Shown here one piece after another: positions 18,743-31,498 of a stretch of 64,000 nucleotides of DNA (within the stretch, counting starts at the first letter, position 1; every line of letters starts with the position of its first letter). The stretch comes from Piscicola geometra (taxonomy: Eukaryota; Annelida; Clitellata; Hirudinida; Piscicolidae). The stretch covers positions 3,755,846 to 3,819,845 of the forward strand of contig OX030968.1 in NCBI GenBank assembly GCA_943735955.1, given 5' to 3'. Below the pieces are notes generated by a model, which made no database searches, had not been told where the DNA came from, and saw only the letters and a program-made list of their open reading frames with translations. The position numbers were made by a program, and so were the translations under genes.

Positions 18743-20664
18743 CTACTTTCTGTTCCTGACCACAACCGCCACCACCACAGCCACTCCGACCACCACTCCC
18801 AGCAGTGGAAGGCCTATCTTGATGAAGTTTCCGAACTGCTGTGTGTAATATGGTACAATTCAATGTTTACAATAAAATAAAATATTATACAATTCAATGT
18901 TTACAATACAATAAAATATTATACAATTCAATGTTTACAATAAAATAACATTATACAATTCGATACAATAAAATAGCATACAATTCGATGCAATAAAATA
19001 CGAAACAATACAATAAATTAAAATAAAATAAGAAACAATACTATAAAATACGAAACAATACAATAAAATACGAAACAATACAATAAAATACGAAACAATA
19101 CAATAAAATACGAAACAATACAATAAAATACGAAACAATACAATAAAATACGAAACAATACAATAAAATACGAAACAATACAATAAATTACAATTAAATA
19201 CAAGACAAGACCATAAAATACAGAAATGAATGTTATTAATGTGGCGTAAACCATAAAGGTTTTAAGACCATTGGTGAGATGAATGAAGACACATAAATAA
19301 AGTATTCGAATGTATGAATGTATGTGTCTTCAAATGATCAATTGTGAATCAGACAACCTAACAATAGTGAGTTTGACAAATACATAATATAGATCGGTCT
19401 AGAAGTTATCTAGGCTGCCGTTACCACTTGACACCACTTGCTACCACTCATAACCACTTGAAGCTGCTGAAGCCTATACAGAAGACACACAATGCATTCA
19501 AACCCTGATGTTATTCGAGTTGCATGCTGAGATTGACGAAAGACAATTCAACCTCACTCCAGATGGAAAAGCTACGAATGCCATTGCTCCCCAAGACCAA
19601 GGTACGAAGCCCACTGTCAGACCATTTGAACATTCTTCATCATCAGACGGACACAGATAAAGGGTTAGGAGGCCTCTTTTTCCGTGGCATGAAGAAACTT
19701 CTTTTTTGTTCACTATCAAGGCCTTTCTTTATTCACTCAAGTCATTGTCTGAGAATAACAATTCCTATAAACAGTCGTGCTGAATCTATGGTTAGGGCCT
19801 TCAACTGGGTAAGAGATGAACAATCAAGCCAGAAGTCTCTTGTTCACCAAACTCGTGGTACAGATGTAAAAAAATCACCGTCATGGTTCTAGCATATGCT
19901 GTCTGGAAAATGCATCCATTCCATACAGTGCTTGCTGATCTTGGCGCCATTTACATTATTTGTGGGTTACTGTTCATTCACAGCAAGATCAGTGATGGAA
20001 AAGCTATCAAGAAAGCCCTGAAAAAAAGTGTTTTCAGGGTCGGATCTTTCAAATTTCTAAGCCTTTGGCCTGACCGTTAAATATCTTCAAAGAACTAATA
20101 CATCACTTCCTAAGCACCCTCCATCTGGTGACAACTCACCCGACTCGGCTGTGGGGGACTCTCCCTCCTCTCGATCACCAGTCTCACGTCGTCGCCCGCA
20201 CCCAAGAACTTCTCCACGGCGAAGGAATGCGTCACCGCCTCCAATTTTATCGAGTTTATCTGCCAAGGTTTGGAATAAAAATTCAGTAATTTGAAATCTT
20301 TAAAATCAAAGAATATTATTTTGATGAATTTAATCTGACCATAGAAATAAAAATGAAAATGTATAAAAGTGAAAAGAGTTTGAAAGACCGACTTCAATGA
20401 TGCGGTCTCCCACTTGGAGGGTGCCATCCTCGAATGCTGCCCCGTCCTTCTTGATCTTCGAGACGAAGATGCCGAAGTCTCCTGACTTGTTCGGCAGATC
20501 TGTGCCCCCTACTATGTTGAAGCCCAAGCCTGTTGTAATACAGTGTTGCATGGATCCGTTTAGTAACTAAACTTTAGTTAGGTTGGTCTCATTTTTGAAT
20601 TAAAATTTTCCTTCTTACCTTTACTTCCTCTTTTCAAATTCAAATGAATTCGTTTGTCTGACAT
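18743..20664 (-). CDS. SYNJ2BP: SYNJ2BP-like tail-anchored PDZ protein
   Basis: Four exons on the minus strand: 20619-20664, 20393-20529, 20140-20259, 18743-18838; joined they give 132 aa (human OMP25/SYNJ2BP has 145). The protein opens MSDKRIHLNLKRGSKGLGFN. The PDZ domain has the GLGFN carboxylate-binding loop, IVGGTDLPNKSGDFGIFVSK, GDRIIEINSIKLEAVTH with the usual alpha-B His, and VRLVIERR. After a 9-residue linker comes one hydrophobic helix (IGLPLLGVVVGVAVVVAVVV) ending RNRK, a tail anchor with a basic end. Human SYNJ2BP is anchored in the outer mitochondrial membrane and binds C-termini through its PDZ domain; the same layout suggests the same location. The donor after exon 2 (GTCGGT) is weak. 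The gene is head to head with GDI, 665 bases between start codons, so they may share a promoter. Confidence 0.92.
18845..19215 (+). repeat. 20-bp and 40-bp A-rich minisatellites in SYNJ2BP intron 3
   Basis: 18845-18960 holds copies of TACAATTCAATGTTTACAAT with AAAATA spacers. 19000-19200 holds about nine copies of the 20-mer AATACAATAAAATACGAAAC. The array begins within about 10 bases of the exon 4 acceptor. Confidence 0.85.
19480..20100. other. Unassigned intron segment with long open frames
   Basis: Less repetitive than its surroundings and moderately GC-balanced, with plus-strand open frames of 122 and 65 codons (19524-19892, 19883-20080). It lies inside SYNJ2BP intron 3 on the opposite strand. 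It may be the remnant of a transposon gene, but I recognise no transposase or reverse-transcriptase motif. Confidence 0.25.
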
Positions 20665-21329
20665 GCTGTCTTCTGGAATTTCAATTTTTAAAGAGGTTTT
20701 GAAAGATATATTCAAGAAAAAAAGATAATGGTAATTGAGTTCCTATAAAATCATCAATTAGAAGATGTAAAACACACTAATTTTTAACTTAATTATATTT
20801 ACATATTTACCTTGATTATTTAAAATATTAAAAGCCTATATTCACGCCTTAATCGAAACAAGGTCTAAAAAATGTTTTTCAGAATATCACTCAAAAATTG
20901 TCCTTTATCGGAGATGTACCTCAGCAAAGAAAACTAAGATCGATATTCACTTTCATATCCGATATCAAACAAAATTATCGTATAATTCATTTTAATTGAA
21001 ATTAAAAAAAATTTTAAATAAATTTTCGGTTCATATAATATTTTTTGCATTATTATATTAATCAACTAGTACATATGAGCTGATTGTATGTTATTTAAAA
21101 AATTTAAACTCATTTTAAATTTCAAAAAAAAGATTTATTTTTTCCTCATTATGACAGACTTGCTCAGTATATGTTGATGAGTCAAACGATTTGTATGTGT
21201 AATCCCCATACATTTCTCTACAACTGCCTTCACATCCTTTCATTTTCATAATTTCTCGTTTTCATTCTTGGCGAGACTTGCTATCTTAGTAGTTTCTAGA
21301 AATTATTTGTGCATTTAGAAATAAAAAAG

Positions 21330-24300
21330 ATGGATGAAAAATATGACGTTATTGTTCTAGGAACTGGACTGAAGGTGTTTAGCAAGTTTAATTGATGGAT
21401 TTTCTCACGAAATATTAATGACCGGCAAAATTTATTTATAATTTTACATTTAGCCGCTAAATCGCTAAATTTTAGGTATTAAAATTATTAAACTAATGCT
21501 ATAATAAAAAATTTAAAGCCATAAATAAATTTTGAAATAAATAATATAAGTGACTCAAACTTCAGGAATGCATTCTGAGCGGCATGATGTCGGTGAGTGG
21601 CAAGAAGGTGCTGCACATGGACCGCAACAAGTACTATGGCGGCGAGAGCACCTCTCTCACCCCCCTCAACGAGGTTGCCAGAGAGGGGGAAGGGTGGAGA
21701 GGTTAATGCATATTAATGAGTGGGGGGGGGAGAGGTTGATCTATACATTAGTGATGCATATTCATGAGATGCCAACAGGGGTGGTGCAGAAAAGGTGGAT
21801 CCATTAGTGATGCCTATTCATGAGATCCTCTTATAAGTGCAGTGTTGTGATTGGTGCTGAGTCATTGTTCCTTTGATGCCCCATCATATCACCATAATCC
21901 ACCACTATGACATAATCAGATGAGGTGATTGATTGGGTCAGAGAGGGGGTTGATTCGGTCAGAGAGGGTAATTGATTCGGTCAGAGAGGGTAATTGATTG
22001 GGTCAGAGAGGGTGGTTGATTGGGTCAGAGAGGGTGGTTGATTGGGTCAGAGAGGGTGGTTGATTGGGTGTGGAGAGGGGATTGATTAGGTCAGAGAGGG
22101 TGGTTGATTGGGTCAGAGAGGGTGGTTGATTGGGTCAGAGAGGGTGGTTGATTGGGTCAGAGAGGGTGGTTGATTGGGTCAGAGAGGGTGGTTGATTGGG
22201 TCAGAGAGGGGGGTTGATTGGGTCAGAGAGGGGTTGATTGGGTCAGAGAGGGTGGTTGATTGGGTCAGAGAGGGTGGTTGATTGGGTCAGAGAGGGTGGT
22301 TGATTTGGTCAGAGAGGGTGGTTGAAGGTTGACTGAATGTATCTAATTATGATTTATTAAAAAACTTGAAGTGAAGCTGTCACACTTACTAGTTCCAATA
22401 GACTGAACTACAACTTTCTTCTATCATTAACAACCCATCATTCATCCCATCACCACCATCCCACCACCATCACCACCATCTCCCAACACTCCCACCATCT
22501 CTCAACAATTCCCACCATCCATCCATCCAATCACACACACCACCCATCCATCCACCCAAACACTCACCACCCATCCATCCATCCAAACACACACCACCAT
22601 CCACCCTCCTATCCATCCATCCACCCATCCATCCAACCAATCACACACACCCTCCCATCCATCCAATCGCACACACCACCACCCTCCCATCCATCCAAAC
22701 ACACACCACCATCCATCCACCCTCCCATCCATCCATCCAAACACTCACCACCATCCACCCTCCCATCCATCCATCCATCCATCCATCCATCAAAACACTC
22801 ACCACCACCCATCCACCCATCACCCTCCCATCCATCCATCCATCCATCCATCCATCCAAACACTCACCACCACCCATCACCCTCCCATCCATCCATCCAT
22901 CCATCCATCCAAACACTCACCACCACCCATCACCCTCCCATCCATCCATCCATCCATCCATCCATCCATCCATCCATCCAAACACTCACCACCACCCATC
23001 CACCCATCACCCTCCCATCCATCCATCCATCCATCCATCCAAACCCCTCAGTTGTTCAAGCACTTCAACATCACGTGCAGCAACCTCGACGACTATGGTC
23101 GACTGCGCGACTGGAACGTTGACCTCATTCCCAAGTTCCTCATGGCCAGTGGTTCGTGCGTGTTTGACCTAGTTTGCTTGTTTGCCATTGGATGTATAGA
23201 TTATTCATTTGTGTATTTATAGATTATGCTGTGTAATATCACTATTTTTGAGGTGTATTTATAGATTATGCGCTTATTAGTATAACTCATACCGAGTAAT
23301 TTAACTATTAAATGTATAATTGAAATAAATTATTGTTTTATTATTATTTACTATTACTTTTAGTTACTATTAATATCGTTTTTATTTTAATTTAGTATTA
23401 TTATTATTGAGAACTAAAATAGGAATACTTCTACTAAGAATAGAAATAATATTAATTATTATTATAATTATAATTTTTCCATGAAAATTGATTTCTTGGT
23501 ATTTGCTAGATTCCCTTTTAGTTGCCACATCACACCACAGGCGAGCTCGTGAAGCTGCTCATCCACACCGGTGTCACCAGGTAAGCATCATCATCATCAT
23601 CACCCCCATCATCATCTCCACCATCACCATCATAACCACAGGCTTCATCATCTTCATCATCCCCATCACCATCATCATCTCCATCATCATCATCACCTCC
23701 ATCATCATCATCATCATCCCCATCACATCATCATCATCACCTCCATTGTGATCCCCATCACCACCACCATCATCACCACCACATCATCATCATCATCATC
23801 ACCACCACCTCCACCACCATCATCACCACCACATCATCATCATCATCATCATCACCACCACCTCCATCATCATCACCACCACCACCACCATCATCATCAT
23901 CACCATCGTAGGTACTTGGAGTTCAAGTCAGTGGAGGGGTCTTACGTGGTGAAGGCTGGCAAGGTTTACAAGGTGCCAGCCTCCGAGAAAGAGGCTCTCA
24001 TGTCTGGTGGGTGGGTGGGCGCCGCTTCATTCTTTTGCTTTTGTGAGATATTTTGCGCTGTTTGCTTTCACCACGATGCCGCTTCACGTGCACACGCTCA
24101 CTTCCCAACCACACCACCATCATTCAACCACAACTTGACCATACGATAATTCTATCACACCACCACTCCATCCCACCATCTCTTTATCACACCACCACTC
24201 CATCCCACCATCTCTTTATCACACCACCACTCCATCCCACCATCTCTTTATCACACCACCACTCCATCCCACCATCTCTTTATCACACCACCACTCCATC

Positions 24301-27300
24301 CCACCATCTCTTTATCACACCACCACTCCATCCCACCATCTCTTGATCACACCACCACTCCATCCCACCATCTCTTTATCACACCACCACTCCATCCCAC
24401 CATCTCTTTATCACACCACCACTCCATCCCACCATCTCTTTATCACACCACCACTCCATCCCACCATCTCTTTATCACACCACCACTCCATCCCACCACC
24501 TCTTTATCACACCACCACTCCATCCCACCATCTCTTTATCACACCACCACTCCATCCCACCATCTCTTTATCACACCACCACTCCATCCCACCATCTCTT
24601 TATCACACCACCACTCCATCCCACCATCTCTTTATCACACCACCACTCCATCCCACCATCTCTTTATCACACCACCACTCCATCCCACCATCTCTTGATC
24701 ACACCACCACTCCATCCCACCATCTCTTTATCACACCACCACTCCATCCCACCATCTCTTTATCACACCACCACTCCATCCCACCATCTCTTTATCACAC
24801 CACCACTCCATCCCACCATCTCTTTATCACACCACCACTCCATCCCACCATCTCTTTATCACACCACCACTCCATCCCACCATCTCTTGATCACACCACC
24901 ACTCCATCCCACCATCTCTTTATCACACCACCACTCCATCCCACCATCTCTTTATCACACCACCACTCCATCCCACCATCTCTTTATCACACCACCACTC
25001 CATCCCACCATCTCTTTATCACACCACCACTCCATCCCACCATCTCTTTATCACACCACCACTCCATCCCACCATCTCTTTATCACTCTACCACTCCATC
25101 CCACCATCTCTTTATCACACCACCACTCCATCCCACCATCTCTTTATCACACCACCACTCCATCCCACCATCTCTTTATCACACCACCACTCCATCCCAC
25201 CATCTCTTTATCACACCACCACTCCATCCCACCATCTCTTTATCACACCACCACTCCATCCCACCATCTCTTGATCACACCACCACTCCATCCCACCATC
25301 TCTTTATCACACCACCACTCCATCCCACCATCTCTTTATCACACCACCACTCCATCCCACCATCTCTTTATCACACCACCACTCCATCCCACCATCTCTT
25401 TATCACACCACCACTCCATCCCACCATCTCTTTATCACACCACCACTCCATCCCACCATCTCTTTATCACACCACCACTCCATCCCACCATCTCTTTATC
25501 ACACCACCACTCCATCCCACCATCTCTTTATCACACCACCACTCCATCCCACCATCTCTTTATCACACCACCACTCCATCCCACCATCTCTTTATCACAC
25601 CACCACTCCATCCCACCATCTCTTTATCACTCTACCACTCCATCCCACCATCTCTTTATCACACCACCACTCCATCCCACCATCTCTTTATCACACCACC
25701 ACTCCATCCCACCATCTCTTTATCACACCACCACTCCATCCCACCATCTCTTTATCACACCACCACTCCATCCCACCATCTCTTTATCACACCACCACTC
25801 CATCCCACCATCTCTTTATCACACCACCACTCCATCCCACCATCTCTTTATCACTTTACCACTCCATCCCACCATCTCTTTATCACTCTACCACTCCATC
25901 CCACCATCTCTTTATCACTTTAATACACCATCGAACCACACCACACCACACCTTTCCGTCGTTTCAAAAAACCAACATTCCACCGCACAACCACTCCACC
26001 ACACCACACCGAAACTCCGACACAACACCCAAACACCCCCACTCCACCACACCACACCGACCGACAGACCTGATGGGCCTGACAGAAAAGCCTCGTTTCC
26101 GCTCCTTCCTGCAATTCATCCAGGAATTCAACGAGGCCGACGAGAAGACGTGGGATGGCTTCAATGCATCCACCCAGACCATGCAGGTGTTATCCATGCA
26201 TTCATCCATGCATTCATCCGCCCATCAATGCATTCCATCATCTGTTCATTATCTCTCCATCCATCCATCCATCCATTAATCCATCCATCCATCCATCCAC
26301 TAATCCATCCATCCATCCATCCATTCATGCACAAGGATTTGTTCAGCAAGTTCGAGTTGGATCCGGCCATTGCAGACTTCACCGGACACGCGCTGGCCCT
26401 CCATCTCAACGATGAGTCAGCCTTCTCTTTCCTTCTTTCATTTTGTATTTCTTTTATATTTCTTTTATTTTTCTCTTTTTATTCTCTCTTTGTTTTTATT
26501 TTTATATATTTTCTTTTCTCCTCTTTTTTTCTCATTGTTTTTTTTCCATTCCGCCTCTCCTCCTCTTCTCTCTTTCAGCATCTCTTCTTTCTTTCAGCAT
26601 CTCTTCTCTTCTTTCGTTCACTATTACTCATTTTGCGCTTGTTTTTGCTTTCCATCCCACCTTTTTGTCCATAAAGCCTTGATATTTTACCAGGTTTCAA
26701 CTGTTCTACAGCATATGATATCATCAAAATCACGAGCACAACATTCCACAACTACATCACAAGCACAACATTCCACAACTACATCACAAGCACAACATTC
26801 CACAACTACATCACAAGCACAACATTCCACAACTACATCACAAGCACAACATTCCACAACTACATCACAAGCACAACATTCCACAACTACATCACAAGCA
26901 CAACATTCCACAACTACATCACAAGCACAACATTCCACAACTACATCACAAGCACAACATTCCACAACTACATCACAAGCACAACATTCCACAACTACAT
27001 CACAAGCACAACATTCCACAACTACATCACAAGCACGCCACATTGAAACACACTATCATTTCACTAACCAAAATCACAATGCAGCTACTCACCATACCAC
27101 ATCACAACATACAACACAACCGCACCATAACCTCACTACACTAAAACACCCACCACCCCAAACCACAACACTACAACCCCACAAACCAAACCACAACCCC
27201 ACCACAGCCAACCACACCCAACCACACACGCCACACCACACCCAACCACACACGCCACACCACAGCTACCTGCAGAAGCCTGCAGTGGAGACGATCAGCA

Positions 27301-30300
27301 GGATCAAGTTGTACAGCGACTCGTTGGCCAGGTATGGAAAGTCACCCTACCTCTACCCCCTCTACGGGCTGGGTGAGCTGCCCCAGGGCTTCGCCAGGTG
27401 GCTGGGTGGTGTATTATTGGGGGGGGGGGGGGTATAGAGGGGATATTGGTGCAACACTCTTCAACCACCCGTTAACCACCTTCAAAAACCCACATCAACC
27501 CCCACACCACCCATCAACCACTCACTCCACCCTTTCAACCACTCACTCCACCCTTTCAACCACTCATACCATGCATCCACTTCCTTTCAACCACCCACAC
27601 AACCCACCAACCACCCACATATATTTTTTAATAACCACACTACCCACCAACCACCCACATATATTTTTAACTAACCACACCGCTCATCAACCACAACGTC
27701 CATCAACAACCCCCATCAACCACCCACACTACCCATCAATAATTCATTCGATCACAACAACCATAAAAAACCTCCTTTTCAACCATCAACCCACCCCCCT
27801 CCCATTCCACCACCCTCCCCTTCCACCCACCCCTCTCCCATTCCACCACCCTCCCCTCCCCTTCCACCCACCCTCCCCTTCCACCCACCCCTCTCCCGTT
27901 CCACCCCCCTCCCCTCCCCTTCCACCCACCCTCCCTCTCCCCCCCCCCCTAACAGACTGAGCGCAGTGTACGGGGGCACATACATGCTGGACAAGCGGGT
28001 GGACGAGGTGGTGTGTGAGGGGGGGAAGCTGGTGGGGGTGAGGTCGGGATCGGATGTGGTGAAGGCTGACATCGTCATTTGTGACCCCACCTACGCCCCG
28101 GATAGGTGCAAGAAGGCTGGACAGGTTGGTGGTTATGATGATGATAGTGGTTTTTGATGGTTGGGATGGTTATGATGATGATAATGGTGATGAAGTACAA
28201 TATTGCCAATGCTTTTATTCACCCCATGACCTTCCCCCATCCACCTAATCCACCCATCCAAACCACACCCATCACAAACCTCACCCACCCAACCATCCCA
28301 CCATCATCAACCCAACCCATCTCAACCCATCCCATCCCAACCAACCCAGGTGGTGAGGGCGATCTGCATTCTAGACCATGCGGTGCCCAACACCAACGAG
28401 GCCGCCTCATGCCTCGTCATCGTGCCCCAGAAACAAGTGGGCAGGAAGAATGGTCAGTCGGGGGGGGGGGGGGGAGGAATGGTCAGTCGGGGGGGGAGAA
28501 TGGTCAGTCGGGGGGTGGAAGGAAGAATGGTCAGTTGGGGGAGGGGGGGAGGATGGTCAGTTGGGGGGGAGAATGGTCAGTCGGGGGGGTGGAAGGAAGA
28601 ATGGTCAGTCGGGGGGGGGGGGGGGAAGAATGGTCAGTCGGGGGGGAGAATGGTCAGTTGAGGGGAGAATGGTCAGTTGATTGGGGGGGAGAATGGTCAG
28701 TTGGGGGGGGGGGGAGAATGGTCAGTTGATTGGGGGGGAAGGGTAAGGAGGGGTAAATGGATTTAGATTATAGGGGGTTGTGGGTGGGTGGGTTTATAGG
28801 AGGGTTTGAGATCAGAGGGCAAGAAGAATGGTCAATTGGGGGGTGGGCAAGTAGATGGATTAAGCGGAAAGAGGTTGTGTTTAAATGGGGGGTAGGTAGG
28901 TGAACAGAGATAAGGGGGGGGGGGGGGGTAAGCAGATAGGTGAACAGAGATAGGGGGGGGGGTAGGTAGGTGAACAGAGATAGTGGGGGGGGGGGGGGTA
29001 AGCAGATAGGTGAACAGAGATAGTGGGGGGGGGTAGGTAGGTGAACAGAGATAAGGGGGGGGGGTAAGCAGATAGGTGAACAGAGATAGTGGGGGGGGGT
29101 AGGTAGGTGAACAGAGATAAGGGGGGGGGGTAGGTAGGTGAACAGAGATAATGGGGGGGGGGGGTAAGCAGATAGGTGAACAGAGATAAGGGGGGGGGGG
29201 TAAGCAGATAGGTGAACAGAGATAGGGGGGGGGGGGGTAGGTAGGTGAACAGAGATAGTGGGGGGGGGGGTAAGCAGATAGGTGAACAAAGATAGTGGGG
29301 GGGGGGTAGGTAGGTGAACAGAGATAAGGGGGGGGGGGGGTAAGCAGATAGGTGAACAGAGATAGTGGGGGGGGGTAGGTAGGTGAACAGAGATAGGGGG
29401 GGGGGGGGTAAGCAGATAGGTGAACAGAGATAAGGGGGGGGGGGTAGGTAGATAGGCTCAAGGATATAGATGAAAAGGGGTGAGGTTTGAAGTTAAAAAA
29501 AATTCATCGCCATTCCACCCATCAAAACCATCACAACAACAACCCCAACTCCAACAATCACACCACCCCCTACCTAACTACCACACCTGCCAACACCACC
29601 TGCCCCACCCACCCATCAACCCACCCACACCACACAGACATCTACATCACATGTGTTTCCGCCACACACAACGTCACCGCCAAGGGCTTCCACCTCGCCA
29701 TAGTGGCGACCACGGTGGAGACGGAAGACCCCACCACCGAACTTAAGCCCGGATTGGATCTCTTAGGAGACATCAAAGAGAAGTAGGGGGGGTTGGTGGA
29801 GGGGTGGGTTGTTGGGGAGGGGTTTGGGGTTGGTGGAGGGGTGGGTTGTTGGGGAGGGTGTTTGGGGTTGGTGGAGGGGTGGGTTGTTGGGGAGGGGGTT
29901 TGGGGGTATTTTCAATGGTAGTTAGAGGGGGAGGCTTTAGTAGTAGTGATTGTGGTAGTTAGGGGGGTGGGGGAAGAAAGGGTGGTTGTTGTGGGAGGAG
30001 AAAGGGTAGAGGATGTGGTAGTTGTGAGAGGGGTGGGGTGTGAAGGGGTGACACTAGTTTTGGATTGTTGTTGGTGGTTGTGGGAGGACCATCTATTAAC
30101 AGCACACCCCCATCCCACTGCCCTCCCCACTACACCACCATCAATCCACTACTGCTACTACCACCACTGCTACTACCACCACTGCTGCTACCACTACTGC
30201 TGCTACCACCACTGCTACTACCACCACTACTACTACCACCACTGCTACTACCACCACTACTACTACTACCACTACTACTACTACCACCACTACTACTAGC

Positions 30301-30721
30301 ACCACTTTCATGACAGGTTCGTCTCAGTGAGTGATCTTCTGGAGCCTATCGAAGATGGAAAAGAGAGTCAGGTTGTCGTTGTGGTGTTGTTGTTGTTGGT
30401 GTTGAGTTGTTGTTGTTGTGGTGTTGTTGTTGTGGTGTTGTTGTAGTGTTGTTGTGGTGGATTTGTTGTGGTGTTGTTGTTGTGGTGTTGTTGTTTTTGG
30501 TGTTGTTGTTGTGGTGTTGTTGTTGTGGTATTGTTGTTGTTGTTGTGGTGTTGTTGTTGTGTTGTGGTGGTGTTGTGTTAGTGTTGTTGTGGTGTTGTTG
30601 TGGTGTTGTTGTTGTGTTGTGGTATTGAAGTGGTGTGAAGCTTTTTTGTTGCTGTTAAGTTGCTTTATTGGTGTTTTTTTTTGTTTTTTTTTTTTCGTGT
30701 TTTGATGTTTTTAGCCACATC

Positions 30722-30788
<67 letters not shown>

Positions 30789-31072
30789 CACATACACACA
30801 CACACAAACAAACACACACACAAACACAGGTGTACGTGACCAAGTCCTATGACGCGACGAGTCACTTCGAGTCCACCTGCCATGACGTCCTCCACATCTT
30901 CAAGTCAACCACCGGCCAGGACTTCGACTTCTCCAAGGTGGTGGTCATGATAGTAGTAGTAGGAGTAGTGGTAGTAGTAGTAGTAGGAGTTGTGGTGGTG
31001 GTTGTGGTGGTCTTTGTGGTAGTAGTGGTGGTGGTGGTGGTGGTAGTAGAGGTCGTGTAGTAGTAGTAGTAT

Positions 31073-31156
<84 letters not shown>

Positions 31157-31218
31157 AAGTAGTAGAAGTAGTAGTAGTAGTAGTAGAAGTAGTAGTAGTA
31201 GTAGTCGTAGTAGTATTA

Positions 31219-31250
<32 letters not shown>

Positions 31251-31266
31251 TGTAGTAGTAGTAGTG

Positions 31267-31303
<37 letters not shown>

Positions 31304-31314
31304 TAGTAGTAGTG

Positions 31315-31357
<43 letters not shown>

Positions 31358-31368
31358 TAGTAGTAGTG

Positions 31369-31420
<52 letters not shown>

Positions 31421-31485
31421 TAGTAGTAGTAAAAATGATTTTGTAACCCCGGCAGGTGAAGCATGTTTTGGAGGAGGCAGAATAG
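21330..31485 (+). CDS. GDI: Rab GDP-dissociation inhibitor
   Basis: Fourteen exons: 21330-21374, 21566-21673, 23052-23151, 23541-23580, 23912-24006, 26068-26186, 26336-26415, 27266-27397, 27956-28124, 28350-28452, 29638-29782, 30317-30371, 30830-30937, 31456-31485; they sum to 1329 bases and 442 aa, against about 445 in human GDI1/2. GDI extracts prenylated GDP-bound Rab GTPases from membranes and keeps them soluble in the cytosol. Visible landmarks: N-terminal dinucleotide-fold start [23 protein letters not shown] of the Rab-binding platform, [37 protein letters not shown], and the closing [12 protein letters not shown] and GQDFDFSK. The C-terminus (VKHVLEEAE) replaces the KRK-rich end of vertebrate forms. 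Start fixed by conserved [17 protein letters not shown]. The donor of exon 2 (GTTGCC) is weak. Introns hold several tandem arrays, listed separately. Confidence 0.97.
21925..22328 (+). repeat. 22-bp minisatellite in GDI intron 2
   Basis: About 18 copies of GATTGGGTCAGAGAGGGTGG plus TT, with length variants. Confidence 0.9.
22440..23045 (+). repeat. CCAT/TCCA array running up to the exon 3 acceptor of GDI
   Basis: TCCA tetranucleotides are mixed with a longer unit AAACACTCACCACCACCCAT. The array ends about 7 bases before the exon at 23052, and each AACACTCACC resembles the real acceptor stretch AAACCCCTCAG. Confidence 0.85.
23582..23908 (+). repeat. (CAT/CAC)n array filling GDI intron 4
   Basis: The whole intron between 23580 and 23912 is CAT, CAC and CCC triplets. 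Only the first four bases after GT and the last few before AG are non-repetitive. Confidence 0.9.
24149..25922 (+). repeat. 32-bp minisatellite, about 55 copies, GDI intron 5
   Basis: Unit TCTTTATCACACCACCACTC then CATCCCACCATC; two neighbouring starts (24181, 24213) are 32 apart. Copies are nearly identical. Two variants recur: TTGATC for TTTATC (24343, 24695, 24888, 25270) and CACTCTACCAC. Since 32 is not a multiple of 3, all frames cycle and stay open, giving false ORFs of 526 and 659 codons. Confidence 0.97.
26735..27035 (+). repeat. 27-bp minisatellite, 11 copies, GDI intron 7
   Basis: Unit ACAAGCACAACATTCCACAA then CTACATC. It is a multiple of 3, so it encodes a 9-residue peptide repeat in open frames, but it lies between exons 7 and 8, whose splice phases match without it. 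Confidence 0.95.
28441..28740 (+). repeat. Minisatellite made of 5' splice-site copies, GDI intron 10
   Basis: The real donor of exon 10 is AGGAAGAATG|GTCAGTCGGG. Downstream the same string, AGGAAGAATGGTCAGTCGGG or its short form GAGAATGGTCAGT, recurs, giving about 12 copies of AATGGTCAGT separated by G-runs of 6-14. Only the first copy follows conserved coding sequence. Confidence 0.85.
28895..29452 (+). repeat. G-run minisatellite, GDI intron 10
   Basis: About 16 copies of GGTGAACAGAGATARK followed by 8-13 G and either TAGGTA or TAAGCAGATA. G-runs lie on the sense strand of GDI and could form G-quadruplexes in the pre-mRNA. Unit types alternate irregularly. Confidence 0.9.
30145..30300 (+). 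repeat. (CTA/CCA)n array before GDI exon 12
   Basis: CTACTACCACCACTG units run to about 16 bases before the exon at 30317. Confidence 0.85.
30372..30640 (+). repeat. GTTGTTGTGGT array from the GDI exon 12 donor
   Basis: Repeats start at the donor itself (CAG|GTTGTCGTTGTGG) and continue for about 260 bases; the same intron ends in a (CA)n tract at 30727-30829 that reaches the next acceptor. Confidence 0.85.
30938..31434 (+). repeat. (GTG/GTA)n array filling the last GDI intron
   Basis: Triplets begin at the donor GTGGTGGTC and run to about 20 bases before the final acceptor. The long Val or Leu frames through it are artefacts. Confidence 0.9.
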
Positions 31486-31492
31486 AAATAAG

Positions 31493-31498
31493 AATAAA
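31493..31498 (+). promoter_or_regulatory. Candidate GDI poly(A) signal
   Basis: AATAAA eight bases after the stop codon. It is unusually close, so a later signal may be used instead. Confidence 0.35.

Noticed and set aside
19524..20080. Plus-strand ORFs in SYNJ2BP intron 3 as a transposase gene
   Set aside because: No catalytic motif or terminal repeat could be recognised, so it is kept only as an unassigned segment.
24149..25922. CRISPR-like regular repeat array
   Set aside because: Direct tandem units without unique spacers, in a eukaryotic intron.
24343..26674. Plus-strand open frames of 526 and 659 codons
   Set aside because: A 32-bp repeat lacking stops in any frame, inside GDI intron 5 and beyond; no conserved residues.
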